Source of the DNA: an uncultured Clostridia bacterium
GTDB taxonomy: Bacteria > Bacillota > Clostridia > Lachnospirales > Anaerotignaceae
NCBI GenBank assembly: GCA_910587735.1
Contig: CAJUNT010000006.1
Location: 92,764-156,763 of the forward strand
Reading direction: 5' to 3'
Length of the DNA: 64,000 bases
Shown here: positions 1 to 7,434 of the stretch, piece by piece
Numbering within the stretch: position 1 is the first letter of the stretch
Layout: every line of letters begins with the position of its first letter
The notes under the pieces: generated by a model
The model's input: the letters and a program-made list of their open reading frames with translations, nothing else
What the model was told of the DNA's origin: nothing
Databases searched by the model: none
Program-made: the position numbers and the translations under genes

Positions 1-578
1 TTGATATCTTTTAATAATTCCAATATACTTCTTGTTGTATTTGGGTCTAATGCACTTGTTGCCTCATCACAAAGTAATACTTTTGGATTTGTTGTCAATG
101 CCCTTGCAATCGCTACTCTTTGCTTTTGTCCTCCCGAAAGCTGTGCAGGATAAGAATCTTTTCTTTCTTCTAGTCCTACAATTTCAAGCAGTTCTTCTGC
201 TCTTTTTTTTGCATCTTCTTTTTTTACACCTGAAATTTCAAGAGGGAAACAAACATTTTCAAGTGCTGTTTTTTGCATAAGTAAATTAAATTGCTGAAAT
301 ATCATACCCATAGACCGTCTCGCTTGTCTAAGTTGTGCAGGTTTTAATACTGTTAAATCCTGTCCATCAAATATCACTTGTCCTTCTGTTGGTCTTTCCA
401 GTAAATTGATACAGCGTACTAATGTACTTTTGCCTGCACCACTCATGCCTATAATACCAAATATTTCTCCTCTGTTTATTTTTAAATTGATTTTATCTAG
501 TGCGTGTACTACACCATTTTTGACCGTAAAAGATTTACTCATTTCTTTTAGTTCAATAATTACATTTTCCTGTTCCAT
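1..578 (-). CDS. metN: Methionine ABC transporter ATP-binding protein MetN (partial, N-terminal part)
   Basis: ATPase of the methionine importer MetNIQ, acting at the cytoplasmic face of the membrane. The first 192 residues are in the window; the C-terminal ACT-like NIL domain lies beyond the edge. Seen: Walker A GMSGAGKST near residue 40, Q-loop in IFQQFNLL, ABC signature LSGGQKQRVAIARAL and Walker B LLCDEATSALDP. The CDEATSALDP block and the LLERPTEG segment are typical of MetN. The ATG at 576-578 follows GGTGG and lies 9 bases after the stop of the preceding pseudogene. The unit sits behind a Met T-box leader, so expression should rise when uncharged tRNA-Met accumulates. The permease and binding-protein genes would be expected outside the window. 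Confidence 0.9.
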   Translation of the reverse strand, partial: MEQENVIIELKEMSKSFTVKNGVVHALDKINLKINRGEIFGIIGMSGAGKSTLVRCINLLERPTEGQVIFDGQDLTVLKPAQLRQARRSMGMIFQQFNLLMQKTALENVCFPLEISGVKKEDAKKRAEELLEIVGLEERKDSYPAQLSGGQKQRVAIARALTTNPKVLLCDEATSALDPNTTRSILELLKDI

Positions 579-586
579 ATTCCACC

Positions 587-946
587 TCAAAAGTTTGATA
601 CACCATTATTTACATAAATTTCACAAATTACTTGTATTTTTCCAATCATATGCTGATGCATTTTTTCCATTGCTTGTGCCAAAACCCATATTTCTTGTTG
701 ATAAGAAGCTCCAACTGTATGGATATCAAAGTGTTGAAAATATTCATCATCAATTTCAAATTTTGTTACATAGCCCTTGTGGTCATCATTATATTTTGCA
801 TTCCATACTGCAATTTCTGTTGCATATTTTTCATTTAATACAGGATAAAATATCGGCTATTCTGGTAATCGTGCTGGATATTTCGTGTATTCACTTTGTT
901 TAATCAATTCTAATTCCTTTGTTCCAACAGGACGATACAATATCAT
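587..946 (-). pseudogene. Small conserved protein (annotated elsewhere as ADP-ribosylation/crystallin J1), interrupted by an amber codon
   Basis: A 119-codon frame begins with ATG at 944-946 (MILYRPVGTKELELI) and ends at TGA 587-589, but carries an in-frame TAG at 857-859, after LPE and before PIFYPVLNEKYATEI. From memory of the family, this position is usually Gln (LPEQPIFYPV), so one C-to-T change (CAG to TAG) explains the stop. No function is established for the family that I can name with confidence. It is the first gene after the Met T-box terminator and lies directly upstream of metN. I treat it as a nonsense-mutated gene; amber readthrough cannot be excluded. The downstream part has no strong internal restart. 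Confidence 0.7.
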
Positions 947-971
947 ATTTTAACGCTCCTAAATTTAATCC

Positions 972-1018
972 ACAAAAAAACTCTCTCCCTAGGAAAAAAT
1001 TCCATAGGGACGAGAGCA
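972..1018 (-). terminator. T-box regulated terminator hairpin
   Basis: The minus strand has a GC-rich stem, GCTCTCGTCCCTATGG pairing with CCTAGGGAGAGAG, followed by seven T. It competes with the T-box antiterminator. Confidence 0.85.
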
Positions 1019-1260
1019 TAGCTTCGTGTTACCACCCTATTTTGCCCATATCTCACGATATAAGCCTCATCAAGTGCGAGTTATAAACTGACACTCTAAC
1101 GCTGTTACGGGCGTTCCCGTCATAGCCTACTTGCAAATTGCTTTCAGTATGCAGCTCCAAGACCATGTTCTGCCTTTTCCAAACCATCCCTTTTCAGCTT
1201 TCAGGACTCTCTGTTGATTCTTTCAAAGCGTACTCTTCTTTTCATTGCCTTTATGATTGA
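972..1260 (-). promoter_or_regulatory. T-box leader (tRNA-sensing riboswitch), probably methionine-specific
   Basis: The minus strand shows the T-box hallmarks in order: a Stem I region with GAACATGG, the linker AAGTAGGCTATGACGGG, the antiterminator box AGGGTGGTAACACG (complement of 1025-1038) and a terminator helix with a U-run. The candidate specifier is ATG (complement of 1164-1166), preceded by GAAC as in other T-boxes. The TGGT in the box fits a tRNA with discriminator A. The downstream gene is metN, which agrees with a Met specifier. Uncharged tRNA-Met would stabilise the antiterminator and allow transcription. Confidence 0.9.
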
Positions 1261-1276
1261 TTACTTAATGATATTT

Positions 1277-1304
1277 ATTATACGTTTTTTATTTTATTTG
1301 TCAA
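1277..1304 (-). promoter_or_regulatory. Sigma-A-type promoter of the T-box/metN unit
   Basis: TTGACA (complement of 1299-1304) and TATAAT (complement of 1277-1282) are separated by 16 bases, just upstream of the T-box Stem I. Both hexamers match the consensus exactly. Confidence 0.8.
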
Positions 1305-1467
1305 GTGATTTTTTAAAACTTCCAGAGCAAACACATAAAAAAATACTGTACAATAGTTTATATAAATAAAGATAAAAAATTGATATTATAAAATTTAATT
1401 TCTTTATTTCCTATTTTCTAAATCCTTTGTAGGAGTATCGAAACATATATTTCTTTTTAGTTTGGAG

Positions 1468-1824
1468 TTATTTATAATTGAGCTTCTTTTTAACTAGTTC
1501 CTCCAAGACGGATGATATAACTGCACAAATAATTATGGTAGTCCATATAATACAAAGATTATTCGTTTTTCCGCCAGCAGGCTCAATACCATTTGTTTGA
1601 AAAATCAGACCAATAACAAATCCTACAATATATGAAAGAGAGACAAAAATTGGAATCAAACTTGTTTTAACAAAAAATGATATAGCTATTACAATTAAGC
1701 AAAATAAATCAAGTGGTCATTATTTCATTCCATGAATTGGAAATAAAACATACCTACACAATATAAATTCTAAACATACCACACAGAAAGAAACTAACTG
1801 TAAAATCATATTTTTCTTTGCCAT
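1468..1824 (-). pseudogene. Small membrane protein gene with two adjacent in-frame stops
   Basis: A single frame of 119 codons runs from ATG 1822-1824 (MAKKNMILQLVSF, after GGGGGAAC) to the stop at 1468. It is broken by TAA-TGA at 1717-1722 after FPIHGMK. Both sides read as hydrophobic membrane segments (LVSFCVVCLEFILC; LFCLIVIAISFFV; YIVGFVIGLIF; IIWTTIIICAVI), and the frame is unchanged across the stops. CAA TGG to TAA TGA would need only two transitions. I do not recognise the family. The downstream half also offers an internal ATG-less open segment of 63 codons, unlikely to be made on its own. Confidence 0.6.
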
Positions 1825-1956
1825 TTTATAAGTGTTCCCCCTTTCAATATTTACTCTGTGTTAAATTACGTACAAATTTGATTATCAAAATATGCTTCGT
1901 GAAATCGACGGAGCTTTTATCAGCAACACTAATTTTGAGCAGGGAGTTTAAAACTT

Positions 1957-3495
1957 TTATTGCTGTTCAAATGGTATATCGTCATATATAAATTTTTGGA
2001 GCATATTTGTAGCTTGTTCCAAATCATAGTGATATACCCATAATTCTATGCCTTCCACTTCTGTTTTTGTTTTATAACCATCTGTTTGTATGTAATCATT
2101 AGGAAAACTGTCTTGTTCTAGTAATAAATCTTTATTCATAGCAACAGGTGCCAACTGCAATATTTCTGAATCTGTCATAGATGTTTCCATCATAGGCATA
2201 AGCATTTTAACATAAGAAGGATATTGCATAGGGCTAATTTCCTTTGCTTTTTCAAACAAACACATCATAACTTTTCTTTGTCTGCCTGTTCTCATATCAT
2301 CATTATCATTTTTTCTAATTCTGGAATAGCTGACAGCCTGTTCACCATTCAAATGCACTGCACCCGTTTCTTGTATTTTTTCTACTCCTGGCGCAACATA
2401 TTTATTTAATTCCTGTCTTTCTCCTTCATTAATTTCTACATCAATACCACCCATTTGTTCTATAATTTGTGCTAATTGTTCAAAATTCACAGTAATATAA
2501 TCTGTAATATCCATGCCAAAATTTTCATTTAATGTTGCCATAGCAAGTTCTGGACCCCCATAAGAATAAGCATGTGTAATTTTTGTTTTACCATATTTTG
2601 GTAGATTTACATAGGTATCTCTTGCAATAGAAACCATTTTTATTTTTCCTCTTTTGCCGTCTATAGAAACAATCATAATAGCATCTGAATTACCTGTATC
2701 CTCTCCATTTCTGGAATCTACACCAAACACAGCAATATTTTTAATTTTCATTTCCATAGATTGCTCTTTTTTCACTTCATTTACACTTAATACCGTTTCA
2801 TCTATTGTTTCTCTTTTCATATCTTTTGTATAATATTTGAATGCTGCAAATGCTGCCCCCAAACATATAAATAATATCAAAAACACAATCAGAAATGTTT
2901 TTACAAATATTCCTATAAAACTATGATGTTTCTCTTTTTTCTGTCTTTTCTGCATTCTTGTTCCCACATTATTCGTATTTTGTCTACTTTGTTGTGGTCT
3001 GTTGTCCATTGTTTGCCTTTGTCTATTTTGTGGCGGTCTGTTGCTCATAGGTGACATTTGTCTGTTTTGTGGTGGTCTGCCCATAGGTGACATCTGTCTG
3101 CTTTGTGGCGATCTGTTGCCCATAGGTGACATCTGTCCATTTTGTGGTGGTCTGTCGCTCATAGGTGACATTTGTCCATTTTGTGGTGGTATATTGCCCA
3201 TTGGCGACATTTGTCTGCTTTGTGGCGATCTGTTGCCCATAGGTGACATTTGTCTGTTTTGCGGTGGTCTGTTGCCCATAGGTGACATTTGTCTATTTTG
3301 TGGTGGTCTGTTGCCCATAGGTGACATTTGTCTATTTTGTGGTGGTCTGTTGCTCATAGGTGACATTTGTCTGTTTTGCGGTGGTATATTGCCCATTGGC
3401 GACATTTGTCTGTTTGTAGTTTGTCTATTTCCCATTGGGGGGGATTGTCTATTTATCTGTCTTCTGTTTTTCTGTTCCCAATTTTCATTGCTCAC
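1957..3495 (-). CDS. LytR-CpsA-Psr (LCP) family wall-polymer ligase with a long repetitive cytoplasmic tail
   Basis: LCP proteins transfer undecaprenyl-linked glycopolymers onto peptidoglycan outside the membrane. The 512-residue product has a proline/glutamine/methionine-rich N-terminus with about eleven near-identical 13-residue repeats (type NRPPQNRQMSPMG, residues about 23-164), a basic stretch and one membrane anchor at about 195-217. The LCP domain follows (about 255-420), with FGVDSRNG, the SIARDTYVNLP motif and the RTGRQRKVM arginine motif. The start is GTG at 3493-3495 behind GGAGGAG. The repeat tail precedes the anchor, so it should be cytoplasmic; its role is unknown. The repeats probably vary in copy number between strains. 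Confidence 0.88.
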   Translation of the reverse strand: MSNENWEQKNRRQINRQSPPMGNRQTTNRQMSPMGNIPPQNRQMSPMSNRPPQNRQMSPMGNRPPQNRQMSPMGNRPPQNRQMSPMGNRSPQSRQMSPMGNIPPQNGQMSPMSDRPPQNGQMSPMGNRSPQSRQMSPMGRPPQNRQMSPMSNRPPQNRQRQTMDNRPQQSRQNTNNVGTRMQKRQKKEKHHSFIGIFVKTFLIVFLILFICLGAAFAAFKYYTKDMKRETIDETVLSVNEVKKEQSMEMKIKNIAVFGVDSRNGEDTGNSDAIMIVSIDGKRGKIKMVSIARDTYVNLPKYGKTKITHAYSYGGPELAMATLNENFGMDITDYITVNFEQLAQIIEQMGGIDVEINEGERQELNKYVAPGVEKIQETGAVHLNGEQAVSYSRIRKNDNDDMRTGRQRKVMMCLFEKAKEISPMQYPSYVKMLMPMMETSMTDSEILQLAPVAMNKDLLLEQDSFPNDYIQTDGYKTKTEVEGIELWVYHYDLEQATNMLQKFIYDDIPFEQQ

Positions 3496-3713
3496 AAAAT
3501 CTCCTCCAAAATATTAATATTCATAATTTTAAATCATATTATATACAGTATATTCTTTACAATATATGAAATAATATCATTGCAGTAACATTCTATATAA
3601 TATATTTTAACTAATTTGTTTGAATCTGTTTAAAAAACACGATTTTTGTACTATACTATTGCTCAGTATACCATAAAACACTGTTTTTTGACAATTACAA
3701 TTCTATTAATCAC

Positions 3714-3742
3714 AAAAAGACATCTATAAAAGATGTCCTTTT
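3714..3742 (-). terminator. Intrinsic terminator after thiW-thiD
   Basis: Stem AGACATCT/AGATGTCT with a TATAAA loop; on the minus strand it is followed by TTTTTG. It lies about 40 bases past the thiD stop. Confidence 0.75.
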
Positions 3743-3778
3743 GCCGTAAAAAAATATTGTATATTTATAAAAGTGTTA

Positions 3779-4585
3779 TTATTTTACTTTCATGCCTGCT
3801 TTTTGATATAATGTATAAAAATGATTTGTTGGTCCAACTCCTTTACCAATATCCAAAGAATGAGCAATCGCAACTGTAATATATTCTTTCGCATTTTGAA
3901 CCGCTTGTTTTACAGTCTGTCCTTTTGCCAAATTTGCAGCAATCGCAGAAGATAATGTACAACCTGTACCATGTGTATTTTTTGTGTGTATTCTTTCTCC
4001 TTTTATATAAGTATATTTTTCACCGTCAAAAAGTATATCTGTTGCTTCATTTTCCATATGACCACCTTTTATCAAAACATTTTTTGCGCCCATATCATAT
4101 ATTATTTTTGCAGATTTTTCCATATCATCTAAATTTTTTACGGACATACCTGTAATTATTTCTGCTTCTGGTAAATTGGGTGTTACAATATAAGCAAGTG
4201 GAATCAATTCTTTTATCAATGTTTCTTTTGCCTCTGACTTCATCAAATCAAAACCGCTTTTTGAAATCATAACAGGGTCTAATACTAAATTTTTTACATG
4301 ATATTGTTTTAATTTTTCAGAAATTGCTTTAATCGTTTCAATTTGAGAAACCATACCAATTTTTACTGCACTCACTTCAATATCTGTAAATATGGCATCT
4401 ATTTGTGCCTTTATGATATCAGGTGTGATATCTTGGCATCCAAAAACCCCCTGCGTATTCTGCACTGTTACAGCAGTAATTACACTCATGCCATATGTGC
4501 CTAATGCAGAAAATGTTTTAATATCCGCTTGTATGCCTGCTCCTCCACAAGTGTCACTTCCTGCAATGGTCAAAACGTGTTTCAT
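3779..4585 (-). CDS. thiD: Hydroxymethylpyrimidine/phosphomethylpyrimidine kinase ThiD
   Basis: Phosphorylates HMP and HMP-P to HMP-PP, the pyrimidine half of thiamine. The 268-residue length is normal for ThiD. Seen: N-terminal TIAGSDTCGGAGIQADIKTF, the LDPVMISKSG block, TPNLPEAE and the C-terminal anion-hole motif NTHGTGCTLSSAIA of ribokinase-fold kinases. The ATG at 4585 follows AAGGAGGATATC. It lies 12 bases downstream of thiW and shares its TPP riboswitch, so the pair imports or salvages the pyrimidine or thiazole moiety and activates HMP. Confidence 0.95.
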   Translation of the reverse strand: MKHVLTIAGSDTCGGAGIQADIKTFSALGTYGMSVITAVTVQNTQGVFGCQDITPDIIKAQIDAIFTDIEVSAVKIGMVSQIETIKAISEKLKQYHVKNLVLDPVMISKSGFDLMKSEAKETLIKELIPLAYIVTPNLPEAEIITGMSVKNLDDMEKSAKIIYDMGAKNVLIKGGHMENEATDILFDGEKYTYIKGERIHTKNTHGTGCTLSSAIAANLAKGQTVKQAVQNAKEYITVAIAHSLDIGKGVGPTNHFYTLYQKAGMKVK

Positions 4586-4597
4586 ATGATATCCTCC

Positions 4598-5092
4598 TTA
4601 TTCTCTTGTTATTTTATTTGCTGTTTTTATCAATATTTTTGATTGTAGCATAATCACAGCAATGAAACTACCTCCTACTGAACTAATTAAAAATGGTACA
4701 ATATATGCAAAAGTACCCACAGCATTTCCCATAATAAATATTGCGATTGGTACAGCTAAAAATCCTCCTAATATACCAGTGCCAAACACTTCTGCAAATG
4801 CTGTCATATAATTATTTTTTGTGATACGATATATTTGTCCTGCTAAAAACGCTCCTACCATACTTCCAGGAAAAGCCATTAAAGAACCTGTTCCCATAAA
4901 ATTTCTTAAAAGTGAAATACAAAAAGCATTTACTACACCATAATAAGGACCTAATAACACAGCAGAAAGCACGTTGATAGTATGTTGCACAGGAAAACAT
5001 TTTGATGCTCCTAAAGGAATATAAATGAATTGTCCCGCTAAAACCCCTATTGCAATAAATAATGCAGATAATGTTAATTTTTTTGTTTTCAT
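4598..5092 (-). CDS. thiW: ThiW-type ECF transporter substrate-binding (S) component
   Basis: Small integral membrane protein of 164 residues, predicted to capture a thiamine precursor (thiazole has been proposed for ThiW) and to work with a shared ECF energizing module not seen here. Seen: about five or six hydrophobic segments, KLTLSALFIAIGVLAG at the N-terminus and the family-typical GASKCFPVQHTINVLSAVLLGPYYG. It is the first gene after the TPP riboswitch. The ATG at 5092 has GAGGAGAGG upstream. Confidence 0.9.
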   Translation of the reverse strand: MKTKKLTLSALFIAIGVLAGQFIYIPLGASKCFPVQHTINVLSAVLLGPYYGVVNAFCISLLRNFMGTGSLMAFPGSMVGAFLAGQIYRITKNNYMTAFAEVFGTGILGGFLAVPIAIFIMGNAVGTFAYIVPFLISSVGGSFIAVIMLQSKILIKTANKITRE

Positions 5093-5181
5093 AGTTATCC
5101 TCTCCTCTTTTACTACAAATAGAACATCATGAACTATTTAACAATTTCATATCATATTGCGTATTACTATAAAACAAAAAA

Positions 5182-5213
5182 AGCATAACAAATATTGGTA
5201 TATTTGCTATGCT
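5182..5213 (-). terminator. Terminator hairpin of the TPP riboswitch expression platform
   Basis: AGCATA-GCAAATA pairs with TATTTG-TTATGCT on the minus strand and is followed by a run of seven T. It lies directly downstream of the aptamer and upstream of thiW. Confidence 0.85.
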
Positions 5214-5215
5214 CT

Positions 5216-5316
5216 ATGCACCAAACCGCTTTCCTACGTCGGCATTACCCGATTCAGGTTCAAGGGTACAAAATTTACATTTTGTTCTCAGCCAAATAGA
5301 TGTGGCACCCCTAGCA
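5216..5316 (-). promoter_or_regulatory. TPP riboswitch (Thi box)
   Basis: The minus strand contains the conserved Thi-box elements: GGGGTGCC, GGCTGAGA, ACCCTTGAACCTGA, GGGTAATGCC and CGTAGGAAAG. A terminator hairpin follows, so thiamine pyrophosphate should switch off thiW-thiD transcription. Confidence 0.97.
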
Positions 5317-5537
5317 ATACTAATTTTAATATTAGTATAATATTCTTTTTTTAAATTGTCAATACTTGCTGTTGCTAGGTTACGGAAATCAACTTTTGTT
5401 CATCGTAGGCGATTTAAAGTTTTTTTCCAAGCTTTTTTTCAAAAAAACTTGCGGGTTTGGGCAGCGCCCAATTATCATTTTAAACAAAAAATATCATAAA
5501 ATATTAAAATTTTTTAAAAATTAATTTCCCTGTTACT

Positions 5538-5704
5538 AGGGAGTAGCTAAACAAGCATTTAAAACATTGAAAGCGTTGCTCTCTAAGTAACAATATCATT
5601 GTGTTCGCAAAAGATAAACTTACTCGCTTTTAAAAAAGCGAGGCAAAACCTTACTGGAAAACTTCGTTTTCCTGATGACAAACAGAAATAAAAATTATTT
5701 TTAA
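5538..5704 (+). repeat. Dispersed intergenic repeat, family A copy 1
   Basis: Shares a head (GGAGT-GCTAAA...CATTTAAAACATTGA), an internal hairpin (CTCGCTTTTaAAAAAGCGAG) and a tail (GGAAAACTTCG...GACAAACAGAAATAAA) with copies at 32964-33240 (inverted, longest) and 55232-55357. No coding potential. The gap 5340-5537 holds a related hairpin (AAGTTTTTTTC...) and nothing else recognisable. Confidence 0.75.
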
Positions 5705-5706
5705 AA

Positions 5707-6966
5707 CTACTCTTTTTGGATACTTGCTGTTGCTAAAATATATCCTTTGCTATCCTGTCTTTTTTCTGCACTCATTCCAAACAGTTTTGCTAAATCTTCT
5801 ACATTAAAATATAAATCACCATCTATTGTATAGCACTGTATATTTACTGCTGTACCGTCCACAGCAATATTATAATTACTTTTTTTAGTGATATATTTCT
5901 GGCTTTTATCTAAAAGCATTTCATTTCCTATGGAAGTATATACACCGCCTTTTATGATGTTTACTGTATTTGTTACACTATCATATTTTATTTCAAATTG
6001 CGCATCTGTACCAGAAACAAGTATAGCAAAATCTCTTAACTTCATATAATCTTTCCCCATAATGGTATTAAAATTGATATTGCTTTCTTTTTGATTTATC
6101 ATCATTCTTCCAGCCCAAAAAGGTGTTTTTTTCATATTCACTAAATCTAAATCATATGGTTTAATATAATCGGTATAAATGCCATAACAACCAGCGTCTA
6201 ACATTCTTTTAAAATCTAATATCCTATTCACTGTATGCGCATATACTTTAATACCCTTCGCAGTTAATTTCTGAATATTTTCTTTTTTAACCGCTTCATA
6301 ATTAATTGTAACCACATCAACACCATTTTCTGAACAAAATGCTGCAATCTGCTCATAATCAGGATTAGGCGTTTGATATAATGTATATATCCAATTTGTA
6401 AAAGGGTGAATTTCTTTTATTGTTGAAAGCATTTCTGTATTATAAATTTGCACTACAATTCTATCTAATATATCTTCTCTACCCATTGTTTTTGCTGTAT
6501 TTACAATGGCATGAAATTGTTTTTGTATTCTTTCTGTATCTGTATATTTTGTATCTGTAATTAAATATACATCTTCATATTCTGCCATTAAATATAAAAG
6601 TTGTGTTGCTGTCAAAGAAGTATATCGAAAATTGATTTTTTCATTGCTGAAACGGCTTGTTGTCATTTCTGTACTGCCATTTACAATTTGCTCTAAATTA
6701 TAATAAGAATCTTGGTCAAAATCGTGTCTTACTACAAGTGTGTCATCACTTGTTAAACAAAAATCTGCTTCCATCACTTTATAGCCATTGCTCCAAGAAT
6801 GTATAAAAGCCTCTTTTGAATTTGTTTCTTTTTTATCTTCTATTGCGCCCAAAGCGTGTGCTACTAACCTATTTTCATCATACCATTTTTTATTTTGTTC
6901 TGCATAAACAGGCGTACATAAAAATATTGATGTCAATAAAACCGCTATTATTTGTTTTAATTTCAC
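5707..6966 (-). CDS. Secreted glycerophosphodiester phosphodiesterase-like protein with C-terminal stalk domain
   Basis: Signal peptide (LKQIIAVLLTSIFLCTPVYA), then a GDPD TIM-barrel at about residues 34-285: VAHALG, an NSKEAF helix, EADFCLTSDDTLVVRHD and the C-terminal GIKVYAHTVN...GIYTDY strand. GDPD enzymes hydrolyse glycerophosphodiesters to glycerol-3-phosphate and an alcohol; here the first His-Arg pair of the canonical motif reads His-Ala, so activity or substrate may differ. Residues about 300-415 resemble the copper-amine-oxidase N-terminal (stalk) fold (GKDYMKLRDFAILVSG). The start is GTG at 6964-6966 behind GAGGTG. It is probably exported and may act on teichoic-acid or lipid fragments. 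Confidence 0.8.
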   Translation of the reverse strand: MKLKQIIAVLLTSIFLCTPVYAEQNKKWYDENRLVAHALGAIEDKKETNSKEAFIHSWSNGYKVMEADFCLTSDDTLVVRHDFDQDSYYNLEQIVNGSTEMTTSRFSNEKINFRYTSLTATQLLYLMAEYEDVYLITDTKYTDTERIQKQFHAIVNTAKTMGREDILDRIVVQIYNTEMLSTIKEIHPFTNWIYTLYQTPNPDYEQIAAFCSENGVDVVTINYEAVKKENIQKLTAKGIKVYAHTVNRILDFKRMLDAGCYGIYTDYIKPYDLDLVNMKKTPFWAGRMMINQKESNINFNTIMGKDYMKLRDFAILVSGTDAQFEIKYDSVTNTVNIIKGGVYTSIGNEMLLDKSQKYITKKSNYNIAVDGTAVNIQCYTIDGDLYFNVEDLAKLFGMSAEKRQDSKGYILATASIQKE

Positions 6967-6990
6967 GTTTTCACCTCACATGATACTATT

Positions 6991-7023
6991 CCCCCTGTAA
7001 AACATACAAATGTATACAGGGGG
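6991..7023 (-). terminator. Hairpin between the DUF1292 gene and the phosphodiesterase gene
   Basis: CCCCCTGTA pairs with TACAGGGGG around a 15-base loop. No T-run follows on the minus strand, so it may be an attenuator or mRNA 3' protector rather than a full terminator. Confidence 0.4.
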
Positions 7024-7034
7024 AAATGAATTAT

Positions 7035-7337
7035 TTATTCTTCTTCCTCATATAAATCATAAAATGCATTAGAAACTTTTTCAAAATCTGCGTCATCTTC
7101 TATAACATCTAATACAATTTCTTCTCCTTCTTCTTTATACTCGTAAATATAAACTTCTTCTCCTTCTAATGGCAGAAGTGCAATATATTCTTTTCCTACC
7201 ATTCCTTCTACTTCAAATACACCTAATATACCACATTCTATTTCTGTATCATCGTCTAATGTTAATGTCATTGTTTCCAATTCCATTTCTTCTTCGTGGT
7301 CATGCCCACAGCCACAATTATGTTTGTTATCACTCAT
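7035..7337 (-). CDS. DUF1292 domain protein
   Basis: Small acidic cytoplasmic protein of 100 residues. After a Cys/His-rich start (NCGCGHDHEEE) it shows the DUF1292 pattern: MTLTLDDDTEIECGILGVFEV, EYIALLPLE and EEVYIYEYKEE, ending in a very acidic tail. The family is common in Firmicutes and has no proven function. The ATG at 7337 has AAAAGGAGGA upstream. The CGCGHDH segment could bind a metal, but this is only inference. Confidence 0.85.
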   Translation of the reverse strand: MSDNKHNCGCGHDHEEEMELETMTLTLDDDTEIECGILGVFEVEGMVGKEYIALLPLEGEEVYIYEYKEEGEEIVLDVIEDDADFEKVSNAFYDLYEEEE

Positions 7338-7434
7338 ATGAAATCCTCCTTTTGCCTTTCATTATTTGCTTGTTATACAGTAATATTTTATAAAATACCT
7401 TTATTAGTATACATGATATAGCACACAATAACAA

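Noticed and set aside
857..859. Pyrrolysine read at the in-frame amber codon
   Set aside because: No pylT/pylS genes are visible, and a single C-to-T change from the usual Gln is a simpler explanation.
3002..3517. Plus-strand frame of 171 codons with Gly-Asp-Ile-Cys repeats
   Set aside because: It is the complement of the LCP tail repeats, with no ribosome site of its own and a repeat-driven absence of stops.
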